DNA from: Vagococcus lutrae
Lineage (GTDB): Bacteria; Bacillota; Bacilli; Lactobacillales; Vagococcaceae
Assembly (NCBI RefSeq): GCF_003987555.1
Contig: NZ_NGJW01000005.1
Coordinates: 62,001 to 126,000, forward strand
Direction of reading: 5' to 3'
Length of the DNA: 64,000 nt
Part shown: positions 9,348 to 20,010 of the stretch, in pieces
How positions within the stretch are numbered: position 1 is the stretch's first letter
Layout of the letters: each line of letters starts with the position of its first letter
Notes under the pieces: model-generated
Seen by the model: only the letters and a program-made list of their open reading frames with translations
What the model was told of the DNA's origin: nothing
Databases searched by the model: none
Position numbers and translations under genes: made by a program

Positions 9348-11438
9348 TTATTCTGCAGAGCCACCATTTTTCTTAATGATTTCTTCTTGAATAGATTTTG
9401 GAACATCTTCGTAATGGTCAAATACCATTGTAAAGACACCACGACCTTGTGTAGAAGAACGTAATGTTGTCGCATAGCCAAACATTTCTGATAAAGGAAT
9501 CATCGCACGTACGACTTGTAAGCCACCTGTACGAGCTTCCATACCTTCAACGCGACCACGACGAGCTGTTACGTGTCCCATAATATCACCTAAGTGATCT
9601 TCTGGAATAACAATCTCTACTGCCATGATAGGTTCTAAAATAGCAGGTTGTGCTTTTTTAGCAGCGGCACGTAATGCCATAGAAGCTGCCACACGGAAAG
9701 CTGTTTCACTTGAGTCGACGTCATGGTATGAACCATCATAAAGTTTTGCTTTAATGTCAACTAAAGGATAACCAGCTAAAATTCCGTTTTCCATTGAAGC
9801 TTTTAATCCAGCTTCAACAGCAGGGATGTATTCACGAGGAACGACACCACCGACGATTGCGTTTTCGAATTCGAAACCGCCACCTTCTTCGTTTGGTGTA
9901 AATTCAATCCAAACGTGTCCGTATTGTCCTTTACCACCTGATTGACGTACGAATTTACCTTCAGCTTGTACCATTGGTGCACGGAATGTTTCACGGTAAG
10001 AAACTTGAGGTGCTCCAACGTTAGCTTCTACTTTAAATTCACGTTTCATACGGTCAACGATAACGTCTAAGTGAAGCTCACCCATACCTGCGATGATTGT
10101 TTCACCTGTTTCAGTGTTTGTTGACGCACGGAAAGTAGGATCCTCTTCAGATAATTTTTGTAACGCAACGCCCATTTTATCTTGGTCTGCTTTTGATTTA
10201 GGCTCAATCGCAACTTCGATAACTGGCTCAGGGAATTCCATTGATTCTAAGATAACTGGATGTTTCTCGTCACACAATGAGTCACCTGTTGTTGTGTCTT
10301 TAAGTCCAACAGCTGCTGCAATATCTCCTGCATATACAGTTGAAATCTCTTCACGAGAGTTTGCGTGCATTTGTAAGATACGACCAACACGTTCACGTTT
10401 ACCTTTTGTTGCATTTTTAACGTATGAACCTGATTCTAAGACACCAGAGTACACACGGAAGAATGTTAGACGACCTACGAATGGGTCAGTCATAACTTTG
10501 AAGGCTAACGCTGAGAAAGGAGCTTCGTCACTTGATTCACGAACAACTTCTTCTTCAGTATCAGGAATAATACCTGTAATGTCAGCAACTTCTGTTGGTG
10601 ATGGTAGGTAGTCAATAACGCCATCAAGCATTAATTGAACCCCTTTATTTTTGAAGGCAGAACCACAATATACTGGATAGAATTCAACTGCGATTGTCGC
10701 ACGACGAATAGCTGCTTTTAATTCATCTTCAGATATTTCTTCGCCTTCTAAATATTTCATCATTAAATCTTCATCAGTTTCAGCAACTGCTTCTACTAAT
10801 TTTTCGCGCCACTCTTGCGCTAATTCAGCATATTCTTCTGGAATTTCTTCCTCACGAATATCTGTTCCGATGTCATTAGTATAAATCTCAGCTTTCATCT
10901 TGATTAAGTCGATGATTCCTGTGAAGTTATCTTCTGAACCGATTGGCAATTGTACTGGATGCGCATTTGCTTGCAAACGCTCATGCAGTGTTCCAACTGC
11001 GTATAGGAAGTCTGCACCAATTTTATCCATCTTGTTGATGAATACCATACGTGGTACACCGTATGTTGTAGCTTGACGCCACACTGTTTCTGTTTGAGGC
11101 TCAACACCTGATTGAGCATCTAAAACAGTAACCGCACCGTCTAATACACGTAATGAACGTTCTACTTCTACAGTGAAGTCCACGTGACCAGGGGTGTCAA
11201 TGATGTTTACGCGGTGACCTTTCCATTGAGCAGTTGTTGCTGCCGATGTAATCGTAATACCACGTTCTTGTTCTTGCTCCATCCAGTCCATTTGTGAAGC
11301 ACCATCATGTGTTTCACCAATTTTATGGATACGACCTGTATAATATAGGATACGCTCTGTTGTGGTTGTTTTACCAGCATCAATATGAGCCATGATCCCA
11401 ATATTACGAGTGTTTTCTAGCGAAAATTCTCTAGGCAT
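9348..11438 (-). CDS. fusA: Elongation factor G
   Basis: Translocation GTPase; also works in ribosome recycling. It has 696 residues with the G1 motif AHIDAGKT at 17-24, [12 protein letters not shown] and the five EF-G domains, including the domain IV segment [13 protein letters not shown]. The sequence looks like canonical EF-G, not the ribosomal protection paralogue Tet(M). It sits between rpsG and tuf in the str operon. Confidence 0.99.
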   Translation of the reverse strand: MPREFSLENTRNIGIMAHIDAGKTTTTERILYYTGRIHKIGETHDGASQMDWMEQEQERGITITSAATTAQWKGHRVNIIDTPGHVDFTVEVERSLRVLDGAVTVLDAQSGVEPQTETVWRQATTYGVPRMVFINKMDKIGADFLYAVGTLHERLQANAHPVQLPIGSEDNFTGIIDLIKMKAEIYTNDIGTDIREEEIPEEYAELAQEWREKLVEAVAETDEDLMMKYLEGEEISEDELKAAIRRATIAVEFYPVYCGSAFKNKGVQLMLDGVIDYLPSPTEVADITGIIPDTEEEVVRESSDEAPFSALAFKVMTDPFVGRLTFFRVYSGVLESGSYVKNATKGKRERVGRILQMHANSREEISTVYAGDIAAAVGLKDTTTGDSLCDEKHPVILESMEFPEPVIEVAIEPKSKADQDKMGVALQKLSEEDPTFRASTNTETGETIIAGMGELHLDVIVDRMKREFKVEANVGAPQVSYRETFRAPMVQAEGKFVRQSGGKGQYGHVWIEFTPNEEGGGFEFENAIVGGVVPREYIPAVEAGLKASMENGILAGYPLVDIKAKLYDGSYHDVDSSETAFRVAASMALRAAAKKAQPAILEPIMAVEIVIPEDHLGDIMGHVTARRGRVEGMEARTGGLQVVRAMIPLSEMFGYATTLRSSTQGRGVFTMVFDHYEDVPKSIQEEIIKKNGGSAE

Positions 11439-11530
11439 TCTTGTTTCTCCTCTCTTATGTCAGTGATTCAGTTAATCTCGATACAATTAAGTCGTGTTTG
11501 ATAGGCAAACCCACCAAACACTCGAGGATA

Positions 11531-12001
11531 TTACCAGCGATAGTGTGCAAACGCTCTGTTTGCTTCTGCCATTTTGTGTGTTTCTTCGCGTTTCTTAACA
11601 GAAGCGCCAGTGTTGTTAGCAGCATCCATCAATTCTTTCGCTAGACGTTGTTCCATTGTATGTTCTCCACGGTTACGTGAGAAGTTTACAATCCAACGTA
11701 ATGCTAAAGTGATTTGACGTTCAGGGCGAACTTCAACCGGTACTTGATAGTTAGAACCACCTACACGACGAGCTTTAACTTCTAAGTCAGGTTTTACGTT
11801 ATCCAAAGCTTGTACATAAACTTCTAATGGATCGTTACCTGTAGATTCTTTAATAATATCAAACGCACTGTAAACGATGTTTGAAGCTGTTCCACGTTTA
11901 CCGTCAACCATAACGCGGTTAATTAAGCGTGTTACATCTTTTGAATGAAAAATCGGATCTGGTAAAACTTCACGTTTTGCAACAGGACCTTTACGAGGCA
12001 T
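11531..12001 (-). CDS. rpsG: 30S ribosomal protein S7
   Basis: Primary assembly protein of the 30S head at the E site. It is 156 residues, begins [18 protein letters not shown], and contains the conserved [14 protein letters not shown]. It lies 61 bases after rpsL and 92 before fusA in the str operon. Confidence 0.99.
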   Translation of the reverse strand: MPRKGPVAKREVLPDPIFHSKDVTRLINRVMVDGKRGTASNIVYSAFDIIKESTGNDPLEVYVQALDNVKPDLEVKARRVGGSNYQVPVEVRPERQITLALRWIVNFSRNRGEHTMEQRLAKELMDAANNTGASVKKREETHKMAEANRAFAHYRW

Positions 12002-12062
12002 TCAACTTCCTCCTTCCAAATAATTTTCTCTTTATATATATAATAGTAAAATTTAATTTTAA

Positions 12063-12479
12063 TTAAGCTTTTTTAGGTTTTTTAGCACCATATTTAGAGC
12101 GGCTTTGTTTACGATCCGTAACACCGGCTGTATCAAGCGCACCACGAACAATATGATAACGTACCCCTGGTAAGTCTTTTACACGACCACCACGAATTAA
12201 CACAACACTATGTTCTTGTAGGTTATGACCAATTCCTGGGATATACGCTGTTACCTCAATGTTGTTAGATAAACGAACACGAGCAAATTTACGTAAAGCT
12301 GAGTTAGGTTTTTTAGGTGTCATTGTACCCACACGTGTACATACTCCACGTTTTTGAGGAGAGTTAGTGTTAGTATGAGATTTTTTTAGACTGTTATAAC
12401 CTTTACCTAATGCAGGTGAGTCAGATTTTGTTGGTTTTGATTGACGTGATTTACGTATCAATTGATTAATTGTTGGCAT
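12063..12479 (-). CDS. rpsL: 30S ribosomal protein S12
   Basis: Decoding-centre protein; lysine changes in its TPKKPNS motif cause streptomycin resistance. Here the motif (residues 54-60) is wild type, so no resistance change is seen at that site. The protein is 138 residues, starting [15 protein letters not shown]. It is first in the str operon, behind a leader of about 170 bases with its own promoter. Confidence 0.99.
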   Translation of the reverse strand: MPTINQLIRKSRQSKPTKSDSPALGKGYNSLKKSHTNTNSPQKRGVCTRVGTMTPKKPNSALRKFARVRLSNNIEVTAYIPGIGHNLQEHSVVLIRGGRVKDLPGVRYHIVRGALDTAGVTDRKQSRSKYGAKKPKKA

Positions 12480-12652
12480 CTTGTTTCCTCCTTCCCTACT
12501 GGCTTTCTAGTACCACACATCCTGGTGGTTCTTTTTTTGTGATAAAAAGAATGCAAGTCTCCTTGCAACGCTATTTAACACTATCAAATGCTTTCTATGA
12601 CAGTCAGAACGTCTATCATAAAATAGAAACCTGTACATAAAGCACCTTAAAA

Positions 12653-12681
12653 ATCGTATCACATAAAAAAAGAGGTGTCAA
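12653..12681 (-). promoter_or_regulatory. Predicted promoter of the str operon
   Basis: On the minus strand TTGACA (12676-12681), a 17-base spacer and TACGAT (12653-12658) form a strong housekeeping promoter. The transcript would carry a 5' leader of about 165 bases to rpsL. A small hairpin (TGCAAG/CTTGCA near 12551-12566) followed by U-rich sequence lies in this leader. The rest of the 12480-12796 gap holds only the rpiA upstream region, where TATACT at 12746-12751 is a possible -10. Confidence 0.75.
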
Positions 12682-12796
12682 CCATTTCTGATACTTTTTT
12701 ATCGACTAAGTTTTAATAACGCTATCATTTTTTTGGAAAAATCAGTATACTAAGACTAGCAAGGATTAAATCAGGATTTAAAGGAGCTAATAGACG

Positions 12797-13477
12797 ATGA
12801 ATTTAAAACAAATGGTCGGGATTGAAGCAGCATCTTATATTGAAGAAGGAATGATTGTTGGACTTGGAACAGGTTCTACCGCTTATTACATGGTTGAAGA
12901 ATTAGGGCGTCGGATTAAAGAAGAAAATTTATCTGTGGTTGGTGTAACGACTTCAGAAGCAACACGCCAACAAGCAGAAGGTTTAGGTATTCCACTAAAA
13001 AGTATTGATGAAGTCACTCATGTCGATTTAACGATTGACGGAGCAGATGAGGTCAATCCACAATTTGAAGGAATTAAAGGCGGAGGTGCAGCCCTTCTTT
13101 TTGAAAAAATTGTAGCCACTTATTCACGTCATAATATTTGGATTGTGGATGAATCAAAATGGGTGGAACAATTAGGTGCTTTTCCTCTACCTGTTGAGGT
13201 TATGCCCTATGGTTCACAACAATTAGTGCATTTGTTTGAAAAAGAAGGTCTAAATCCCGTTTTACGCGTGGATGCGGATAATAACCCTATCGTCACAGAT
13301 GGAAAGCACTATATTATTGATTTACATTGCCAAGTGATTGCCGAACCACGCCGCTTAGCTGATTGGTTGAATAGCTTACCTGGAGTGGTAGAACATGGAT
13401 TATTTTTATCCATCGTAGATACGGTCATTATTGGAAAAGAATCAGGTATTGAGACCATTCAAAAACATGCAAACTAA
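12797..13477 (+). CDS. rpiA: Ribose-5-phosphate isomerase A
   Basis: Cytoplasmic isomerase of the pentose phosphate pathway, interconverting ribose 5-phosphate and ribulose 5-phosphate. It has 226 residues. The family motifs GLGTGST (residues 23-29), TIDGADEV and KGGGAAL(L) are all present, holding the catalytic acid and phosphate site. ATG lies behind AAGGAG. The gene converges on the nucleoside operon, whose DeoB makes its substrate. It is on the lagging strand. Confidence 0.97.
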   Translation: MNLKQMVGIEAASYIEEGMIVGLGTGSTAYYMVEELGRRIKEENLSVVGVTTSEATRQQAEGLGIPLKSIDEVTHVDLTIDGADEVNPQFEGIKGGGAALLFEKIVATYSRHNIWIVDESKWVEQLGAFPLPVEVMPYGSQQLVHLFEKEGLNPVLRVDADNNPIVTDGKHYIIDLHCQVIAEPRRLADWLNSLPGVVEHGLFLSIVDTVIIGKESGIETIQKHAN

Positions 13478-13486
13478 ATTGAGCAG

Positions 13487-13526
13487 AAAAAATGCGCCTC
13501 CCTTTTAAAGGAGACGCATTTTTTTA
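13487..13526. terminator. Bidirectional terminator between rpiA and deoD
   Basis: AATGCG (13491-13496) pairs with CGCATT (13515-13520), with further pairing inward, and A/T runs lie on both sides. It serves rpiA (+) and probably deoD (-). Confidence 0.85.
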
Positions 13527-13567
13527 TTAATTAAATGGTAGACATAGGACACCATTTAATATTCAAC

Positions 13568-14275
13568 TTAGTCTTTAATAATTGTATCCAACGCCACAAT
13601 CATCATTTCATCAAATGTCTTTTGACGTTCTTCTGCTGAAGTTTCTTCACCAGTAATAATGTGGTCACTCACTGTCATCAAGGCTAATGCTTGAACGTGA
13701 TACTTCGCTGCTAAGTAATACAAGACGGCTGCTTCCATCTCGATACCCAATACACCATGCTCACCTAGCTTCATCACATCGTCCATGCTATCTTTATAAA
13801 AAACATCATCTGACAGCACGTTTCCGACGTGAATATTAAAGCCTTTTTCTTTTGCAATTTGATAAGCCTCTAATAACAAGTCAAAGTTAGCAATTTGTGG
13901 GAAATCATATTTAGGAAAATCGTTGCGAATAATCGATGACGGCGTAGCCGCTGCCTGTGCTAATACTAAGTCGCGAACGTGAACGTCTTTTTGAATTGAA
14001 CCACACGTACCCACACGAATTAATTTCTTAACACCATACTCTCGAATTAATTCATTCGCATAAATAGCAGCAGAAGGCATTCCCATTCCTGTACCTTGTA
14101 CGGACACACGAACCCCTTTGTACATACCTGTGTAGCCTAACATTCCACGAACTTCATTGTATAATTGAGCATCTTCCAAGAAAGTTTCTGCGATATACTT
14201 AGCACGCAACGGGTCTCCTGGTAACAAGATACGCTCCGCTATTTCACCTGATTTCGCTCCAATATGAACACTCAT
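13568..14275 (-). CDS. deoD: Purine-nucleoside phosphorylase, DeoD type
   Basis: Cytoplasmic hexameric phosphorylase that splits purine (deoxy)ribonucleosides into base and sugar 1-phosphate; this class also accepts adenosine. It has 235 residues, begins [22 protein letters not shown], and contains the phosphate-site RVGTCGSIQ and the substrate-site EMEAAVLY and SDH. It is last in the nucleoside operon, 17 bases after punA. Confidence 0.97.
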   Translation of the reverse strand: MSVHIGAKSGEIAERILLPGDPLRAKYIAETFLEDAQLYNEVRGMLGYTGMYKGVRVSVQGTGMGMPSAAIYANELIREYGVKKLIRVGTCGSIQKDVHVRDLVLAQAAATPSSIIRNDFPKYDFPQIANFDLLLEAYQIAKEKGFNIHVGNVLSDDVFYKDSMDDVMKLGEHGVLGIEMEAAVLYYLAAKYHVQALALMTVSDHIITGEETSAEERQKTFDEMMIVALDTIIKD

Positions 14276-14292
14276 TTATTTCACTCTTTCTT

Positions 14293-15114
14293 TTATAAGT
14301 TTTGTAAAGTTTCTTTGATTAGTGATTTAAAGTCAGCTTTAACACGCTCAGTCGTTTCAACTACTTCTTCATGGTTTAAATTAGCTTGCATGCCAGCTGC
14401 TAAGTTTGTCACACATGTAACACCTAACACACGCATATCCATATGGCGCGCTACAATTACTTCTGGAACGGTAGACATTCCAACCGCGTCCGCTCCCATC
14501 ATACGAGACATTCTAATTTCAGCTGGTGTTTCATACGTAGGGCCTGAATATCCCATGTAAACCCCTTGTTGTAACGTGATTTTCAGTTTGTCTGCAACTT
14601 GACGCGCTACTTTTCCATAAGCTTTGTCGTAAGGCTCTGACATATCTGGGAAACGTGGTCCTAAATCATCATCATTCTCACCAATCAGAGGGTTAGTGCC
14701 TGTAAAGTTGATTTGGTCTGTGATTAACATTAAGTTTCCTGGTGTAAATGAAGTGTTTACACCACCCGCAGCATTCGTTACTACCATCGAGTGAGCACCG
14801 AGTGCTTTCATCACACGAACGGGGAACGTCACCGCTTGCATACTATTTCCTTCATAGTAGTGGAAGCGTCCTTGCATCGCTAAGACTTTTTTCCCTGATA
14901 AATCACCATAAACTAATTGACCTGCATGCCCAACAACTGTTGAAACTGGGAAATGAGGAATTTTTTCATAAGGAATCACAACAGGATTTTCAATTTCATC
15001 GGCTAATTCACCTAGACCAGAACCTAGAATCAAACCAAATTCTACCTCTTTAACTCCTTGTTCACGAATATATGCTGCTGTTTCTTGTAATTTTACACTT
15101 AATTTTTCTGCCAT
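14293..15114 (-). CDS. punA: Purine-nucleoside phosphorylase I (PunA type)
   Basis: Trimeric-class phosphorylase specific for guanosine and inosine derivatives. It has 273 residues with LILGSGLGELADE near the N-terminus, MQGRFHYYEG in the middle, and the base-recognition segment VGMSTVPEVIVARH. Having both PNP classes side by side covers all purine nucleosides. It lies between deoB and deoD. Confidence 0.96.
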   Translation of the reverse strand: MAEKLSVKLQETAAYIREQGVKEVEFGLILGSGLGELADEIENPVVIPYEKIPHFPVSTVVGHAGQLVYGDLSGKKVLAMQGRFHYYEGNSMQAVTFPVRVMKALGAHSMVVTNAAGGVNTSFTPGNLMLITDQINFTGTNPLIGENDDDLGPRFPDMSEPYDKAYGKVARQVADKLKITLQQGVYMGYSGPTYETPAEIRMSRMMGADAVGMSTVPEVIVARHMDMRVLGVTCVTNLAAGMQANLNHEEVVETTERVKADFKSLIKETLQNL

Positions 15115-15132
15115 TTTTTTGACCCCTTTAAC

Positions 15133-16299
15133 TTATTTTAATTCTTGTAAAAAGCTCTGACCATTTTCAGTTGCTGGTACTTCAAAGTTATCCGCAATAG
15201 TTGCTGCAATATCAGAGAAATAGCCTTGTTGTAAAGCACCTTGCCCCTTAAATTTCTTACTATAGGCTAATAACGGAACATATTCACGTGTGTGGTCTGT
15301 CCCTTCAAAACTTGGGTCGTTACCATGATCGGCCGTAATAAGTAATAAATCGTCTTCCTCTAATGCTTCCATAATTTCAGGAAGACGTGCGTCAAACTCT
15401 TCTAACGCTTGAGCATAGCCTTTAATATCACGACGATGACCAAATAACGCATCAAAGTCCACTAAATTAGTAAAACTTAAACCTTCAAAATCACGCGCCA
15501 TCACGTTTAATAGTTGGTCAACACCATCCATATTAGATTTTGTGCGAACGAAGTCGGTTATCCCTTGCCCGTTAAAAATATCATTAATTTTACCAACGGC
15601 AATAACATCTTTGCCTGCTTCTTTTAGTGAATCTAACACAGTATGACCAAATGGATCTAAGGCGTAGTCGTGACGATTAGCTGTTCGTTTAAAGTTACCT
15701 GGTTCTCCCACATATGGACGTGCAATAATACGACCAATCATATAAGGATCATCTTTTGTAATTTCACGCGTATACTCACAAATACGATATAGCTCTTCTA
15801 ATGGAATAATATCTTCATGAGCAGCAATTTGTAACACAGGGTCTGCTGACGTATAAACAATCAAGTCACCTGTTTTCATTTGATGCTCACCATAATCATC
15901 AATAACAGCTGTCCCACTATACGGTAAATTACAAACAATACCACGTCCTGAGAATTCAGATATTTTATCTAACAATTCTTGAGGAAACCCTTCTGGAAAC
16001 ACACGGAAAGGGGTTTGAATATTTAATCCCATGATTTCCCAATGACCTGTCATCGTATCCTTACCGACTGAAATCTCTTCTAATTTTGTCGCATACCCTT
16101 CATGATCTGACACTGCTTTAACGCCTGTTAACGGTTCGATTGTACCTAAACCTAGTTGCTCCATATTTGGAACAGCTAAACCAGCCTTTTCAGCAATATG
16201 CCCTAACGTGTGACTACCCACATCTCCAAATTTATGCGCATCTGGCGCTTCTCCAATTCCTACTGAGTCCATGACAATTAAATGTACACGTTTAAACAT
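15133..16299 (-). CDS. deoB: Phosphopentomutase
   Basis: Metalloenzyme of the alkaline phosphatase superfamily converting (deoxy)ribose 1-phosphate to the 5-phosphate. It has 388 residues with the N-terminal metal site [14 protein letters not shown], the catalytic-threonine region [13 protein letters not shown] and the C-terminal TADHGNDP. It joins phosphorolysis (pdp, punA, deoD) to the pentose pathway. It is separated from the permease gene by 83 bases containing a hairpin. Confidence 0.98.
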   Translation of the reverse strand: MFKRVHLIVMDSVGIGEAPDAHKFGDVGSHTLGHIAEKAGLAVPNMEQLGLGTIEPLTGVKAVSDHEGYATKLEEISVGKDTMTGHWEIMGLNIQTPFRVFPEGFPQELLDKISEFSGRGIVCNLPYSGTAVIDDYGEHQMKTGDLIVYTSADPVLQIAAHEDIIPLEELYRICEYTREITKDDPYMIGRIIARPYVGEPGNFKRTANRHDYALDPFGHTVLDSLKEAGKDVIAVGKINDIFNGQGITDFVRTKSNMDGVDQLLNVMARDFEGLSFTNLVDFDALFGHRRDIKGYAQALEEFDARLPEIMEALEEDDLLLITADHGNDPSFEGTDHTREYVPLLAYSKKFKGQGALQQGYFSDIAATIADNFEVPATENGQSFLQELK

Positions 16300-16335
16300 A
16301 ATATGCCTTCTTTCATATAATTTTGTTTATAATAA

Positions 16336-16376
16336 ACGTGCCATAAGCAATGATGAACTATCACTACTTGGCACGT
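16336..16376 (-). other. Intercistronic hairpin between the permease gene and deoB
   Basis: ACGTGCCA (16336-16343) pairs with TGGCACGT (16369-16376). The transcript strand then reads TTATTATAAAC, too weak for a clear terminator. It may lower or stabilise downstream expression. Confidence 0.5.
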
Positions 16377-16382
16377 CTGTTA

Positions 16383-17336
16383 TTATTTAGATTTTACATA
16401 TGTGACACCGATTGATTTTGGTCCTTGTGATTTTCCAATGAAGATGACAAGCACAAGAATCGTTAACACATATGGTGCTGCTTGTAAGTAAACAGATGGT
16501 AGCCCAGATAAGAAACTAATTTGACTACCGATAATCGCTAGACTTTGTGATAGACCGAAAAAGAACGCTGCGCCCATCACGCCGATTGGATTCCATTTAC
16601 CAAAAATCATCGCAGCCATTGAAATAAAGCCTTGTCCAGCAATCGTTGAAACTGAGAACTGACCAGAAATAGCTTGTACAACAACCGCTCCACCCATACC
16701 ACCTAGGAAACCAGAAATTAAAACCCCTGCATATTTCATGGCATAGACGTTAATTCCTAAAGTATCCGCAGCTTGTGGGTTTTCACCAACTGAACGTAAT
16801 CTTAAACCAAACTTTGTTTTAAAAATGACAAAGTAAGCAAGAAACGCGATGGCAATTGCCACATACGCTGGTGCAGAAGTATTTTTAAAGAAGATATCAC
16901 CTAATACCGGAATATCTTTTAAAATCGGAAAACTAATCTTACCAAAACGTTGACGAATAATTTCTGTTTGACCTTTTCCATCAAAAAGTTGCTTTGTTAA
17001 GAATACCGTAAGACCCGGTGCCATTAAGTTAATAACCGTACCACTGACAATATGGTCTGCACGTAAATTAATCGTTGCTACCGCATGGATAATGGAGAAT
17101 AAAAGTCCAATCAAGCCACCGAATAACATCGCAATCCACGGCGTCCAAACACCAAAGATGTGTGCCGTGTTCAAGTTGAAAATCGCCGCACTAAAAGCTC
17201 CTACTGTCATAATTCCTTCTAACCCAACGTTAACAACACCGCTTCGTTCTGAAAAAGTACCACCTAAGGCTGTAAAGATGAGAGGAGCGGAATACACTAA
17301 AGCTGAAGATACAATAATCGCTAATGTTCCTACCAT
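16383..17336 (-). CDS. Nucleoside ABC transporter permease (NupQ/YufQ type)
   Basis: Integral membrane subunit of a nucleoside importer of the BmpD/NupNOPQ class. It has 317 residues with about eight to nine hydrophobic segments and the family stretch RSVGENPQAADTLGINV (about 178-194), the cytoplasmic loop that contacts the ATPase. It starts one base after the other permease gene ends. Substrate is inferred from the family and the operon. Confidence 0.93.
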   Translation of the reverse strand: MVGTLAIIVSSALVYSAPLIFTALGGTFSERSGVVNVGLEGIMTVGAFSAAIFNLNTAHIFGVWTPWIAMLFGGLIGLLFSIIHAVATINLRADHIVSGTVINLMAPGLTVFLTKQLFDGKGQTEIIRQRFGKISFPILKDIPVLGDIFFKNTSAPAYVAIAIAFLAYFVIFKTKFGLRLRSVGENPQAADTLGINVYAMKYAGVLISGFLGGMGGAVVVQAISGQFSVSTIAGQGFISMAAMIFGKWNPIGVMGAAFFFGLSQSLAIIGSQISFLSGLPSVYLQAAPYVLTILVLVIFIGKSQGPKSIGVTYVKSK

Positions 17337-17337
17337 A

Positions 17338-18396
17338 TTAAGCCTCTCCTTTCTTTACGCTCAATTTATCCATAATAAAACGAATAGCAAAACTAATCCC
17401 AACAAAGAAGATGATAGACGCTACTACAATGTCGACAATCTCATTTGGAATACCGACACTTGGCATTTTCAATCCACCAATCTTCAATATACCGAATAAA
17501 ATAGCTGATAACAGAATACCAATTGGATTTCCGCCACCTAGTAATGAAACCGCCATCCCGTCAAAACCGATTTGAGGGGCTGCATCTAAGATATATAGGT
17601 TTTCAAATGTTCCTAACCCTTCAACGACACCACCCATACCAGCTAACGCACCAGAAATGACCATAGCTAATACAATATTACGTTTTGCACTCATCCCTGC
17701 ATACTCTGAGGCAAATGGGTTCATCCCTACAGCACGAAGTTCAAACCCTGTGGTCGTTCGTTTCATTAAAATCCAGACAAGAATAATCATTAATACTGCT
17801 AAGAAAATCCCACCATTTAAACGAGAGCCACCAGACATATCACTTAAGAATTGCATTCTTAAAGACGCATTTTCACCAATTTTTGGTGTCGCATCTGCAC
17901 TGTCTGTAAAAACATTTCGTACTAAGTGATTACTAATGTATAAAATCGTGTAGTTTAACATGATTGTCACAATAACTTCACTCGTACCAAACTGTGCACG
18001 TAAATACCCGGCAATTCCTGCCCAAATAGCTCCTGCTAGAGCTCCTACAATAATCGCTAATGGCACTAACACAATACGTGGTAAGTCTGGAAATGTCATC
18101 GCTATCCAAATAGCACCTATCCAACCGCATAGAGCCTGACCTGCTAAACCAATATTAAAAAATCCTGCCGTGTTCGCTACCGAGAACCCTAATCCTGTTA
18201 AAATTAAAGGTGTCGCTAAACGTAACACTTCTCCAATATTATAAGTTCGACCAAAAGCGCCTTTTAACATTGCGCCATAACCTTCAACTGGATTATAGCC
18301 AGATACTAACATAATGATAGCCCCTAGTAATAAACCAGCTAAGACGGAAATAACAGGAACCGCTAGATTCTTCCATTTAGAATGTTGATTACCCAT
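17338..18396 (-). CDS. Nucleoside ABC transporter permease (NupP/YufP type)
   Basis: Second membrane subunit of the same importer. It has 352 residues, a first hydrophobic segment at about 12-32 and multiple others, and the coupling loop LRAVGMNPFASEYAGMS. It overlaps the ATPase gene by eight bases at its start. The two permeases form a heterodimer in characterised relatives. Confidence 0.93.
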   Translation of the reverse strand: MGNQHSKWKNLAVPVISVLAGLLLGAIIMLVSGYNPVEGYGAMLKGAFGRTYNIGEVLRLATPLILTGLGFSVANTAGFFNIGLAGQALCGWIGAIWIAMTFPDLPRIVLVPLAIIVGALAGAIWAGIAGYLRAQFGTSEVIVTIMLNYTILYISNHLVRNVFTDSADATPKIGENASLRMQFLSDMSGGSRLNGGIFLAVLMIILVWILMKRTTTGFELRAVGMNPFASEYAGMSAKRNIVLAMVISGALAGMGGVVEGLGTFENLYILDAAPQIGFDGMAVSLLGGGNPIGILLSAILFGILKIGGLKMPSVGIPNEIVDIVVASIIFFVGISFAIRFIMDKLSVKKGEA

Positions 18397-19960
18397 TCAC
18401 TTCCACCCCTTCCTGCTCTCCGTTTAGTTCTTTTCGTGCTTCTTCTAAGGTCATCCCTGCCATCAGTAGTCCCAATTCTTGTTCACTTGTTTCTTTAGGG
18501 TCTACGATACCGACGATTTGACCATCAAACATAACCGCGATACGATCTGACACGTTTAAAATTTCATCTAACTCAAAACTCACACACAAGACACCTTTTC
18601 CATGATCACGTTGTTCAATTAAACGTTTATGGATGTATTCAATTGCCCCTACGTCCAAACCACGTGTTGGCTGTGCAACGATAAGTAAATCAGGGTCGCG
18701 ATCAATTTCACGTGCGATAATCGCTTTTTGTTGGTTACCACCCGATAATGCACTTGCCGGTACCAACTCATTTGGTGTTCGTACATCAAATTCTTCTATC
18801 AACTCACGCGCATGTGAATTGATTAATTGATAATTTAGTAAACCATTTTTACTTAAAGGTTCCTTGTAATAAGTTTGTAGTGCGATATTTTCTGAAAGTG
18901 TCATAGGTAATACTAAGCCAAACTTATGACGGTCCTCAGGAACATGTGCGGTACTATTCTCTGTAATCGTACGTGGGCGTTGATTGGTCATATCTTTTCC
19001 GTTAATCTCAATCGTCCCACTTTCTACCTTACGCATACCTGTAATCGCTTGAAGCAACTCACTTTGACCATTGCCGTCAATTCCGGCAATACCCAATACT
19101 TCTCCTGCACGAACTTCTAAAGTTAAACCTTTTACCGCATCTAAACCACGGTTCTCTTTGACAACTAAATCCTTCACTTTCAAAACAGGCTCTTTAGGAA
19201 CAGCAGGACCTTTCGGTGTCTTAAACGACACCGAACGACCTACCATTAAATCAGCAAGTTCTTGAGACGTTACGTCTGCCACGTTTACCGTATCAATACT
19301 CTTGCCTCGACGAATAACTGTACAACGATCTGCTACAGCTTTAATTTCATCTAACTTATGCGTAATAATAATGATGGACTTACCTTCTGCCACTAAGCCA
19401 TGCATAATAGACATTAATTCATCTATTTCTTGCGGCGTTAGAACGGCCGTCGGCTCATCAAAAATTAAAATTTCCGCGCCGCGATACAACGTCTTGATAA
19501 TCTCTACCCGTTGTTGCATCCCGACAGAAATGTTACTAACCAACTCATTCGGTACGATTTTAAAACCATAACGATCAGAAACAGCGACAATGTCGTCATA
19601 CGCTTTTTTCTTGTCAATCATCCCAGCATTCGTTGGTTCGCTCCCAAGAATAATGTTTTCTGCAATCGAAAAATTGTCAATTAACATAAAATGTTGGTGA
19701 ACCATTCCTATTCCTAACTCATTTGCAACAGTTGGGTTAGCAATTTGGACTTCTTTACCATTAATCTTAATCGTTCCAGAAGTCGGTTCTAGTAAACCAG
19801 ATAAAATATTCATCAGAGTAGACTTGCCTGCTCCATTCTCACCTAATAACGCGTGAATTTCACCTTTTTTTACTTTTAAATTAATATTGTCATTTGCCTT
19901 GAAAGTACCAAAAGCTTTGGTGATGCCTTCCATTTCAATCACGTATTGTGACTCATTCAC
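18389..19960 (-). CDS. Nucleoside ABC transporter ATPase, double cassette (NupO/YufO type)
   Basis: Energy-coupling subunit with two ABC domains in one chain, like sugar-type RbsA. The first has Walker A LGENGAGKST and Walker B LIFDEPTAVL; its signature ISVGMQQRVE is divergent, as usual for this family. The second has a degenerate Walker A (IAGIDGNGQSE) and signature LSGGNQQKA. I use the GTG at 19960: the GTG at 19969 directly abuts the AGGAA Shine-Dalgarno, leaving no spacing. The protein is 523 residues from this start. Confidence 0.94.
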   Translation of the reverse strand: MNESQYVIEMEGITKAFGTFKANDNINLKVKKGEIHALLGENGAGKSTLMNILSGLLEPTSGTIKINGKEVQIANPTVANELGIGMVHQHFMLIDNFSIAENIILGSEPTNAGMIDKKKAYDDIVAVSDRYGFKIVPNELVSNISVGMQQRVEIIKTLYRGAEILIFDEPTAVLTPQEIDELMSIMHGLVAEGKSIIIITHKLDEIKAVADRCTVIRRGKSIDTVNVADVTSQELADLMVGRSVSFKTPKGPAVPKEPVLKVKDLVVKENRGLDAVKGLTLEVRAGEVLGIAGIDGNGQSELLQAITGMRKVESGTIEINGKDMTNQRPRTITENSTAHVPEDRHKFGLVLPMTLSENIALQTYYKEPLSKNGLLNYQLINSHARELIEEFDVRTPNELVPASALSGGNQQKAIIAREIDRDPDLLIVAQPTRGLDVGAIEYIHKRLIEQRDHGKGVLCVSFELDEILNVSDRIAVMFDGQIVGIVDPKETSEQELGLLMAGMTLEEARKELNGEQEGVEVNG

Positions 19961-20010
19961 TGTTTTCACTTCCTAACTATAATCGTTGGGTCCATACCTA
20001 CATGTGCAGA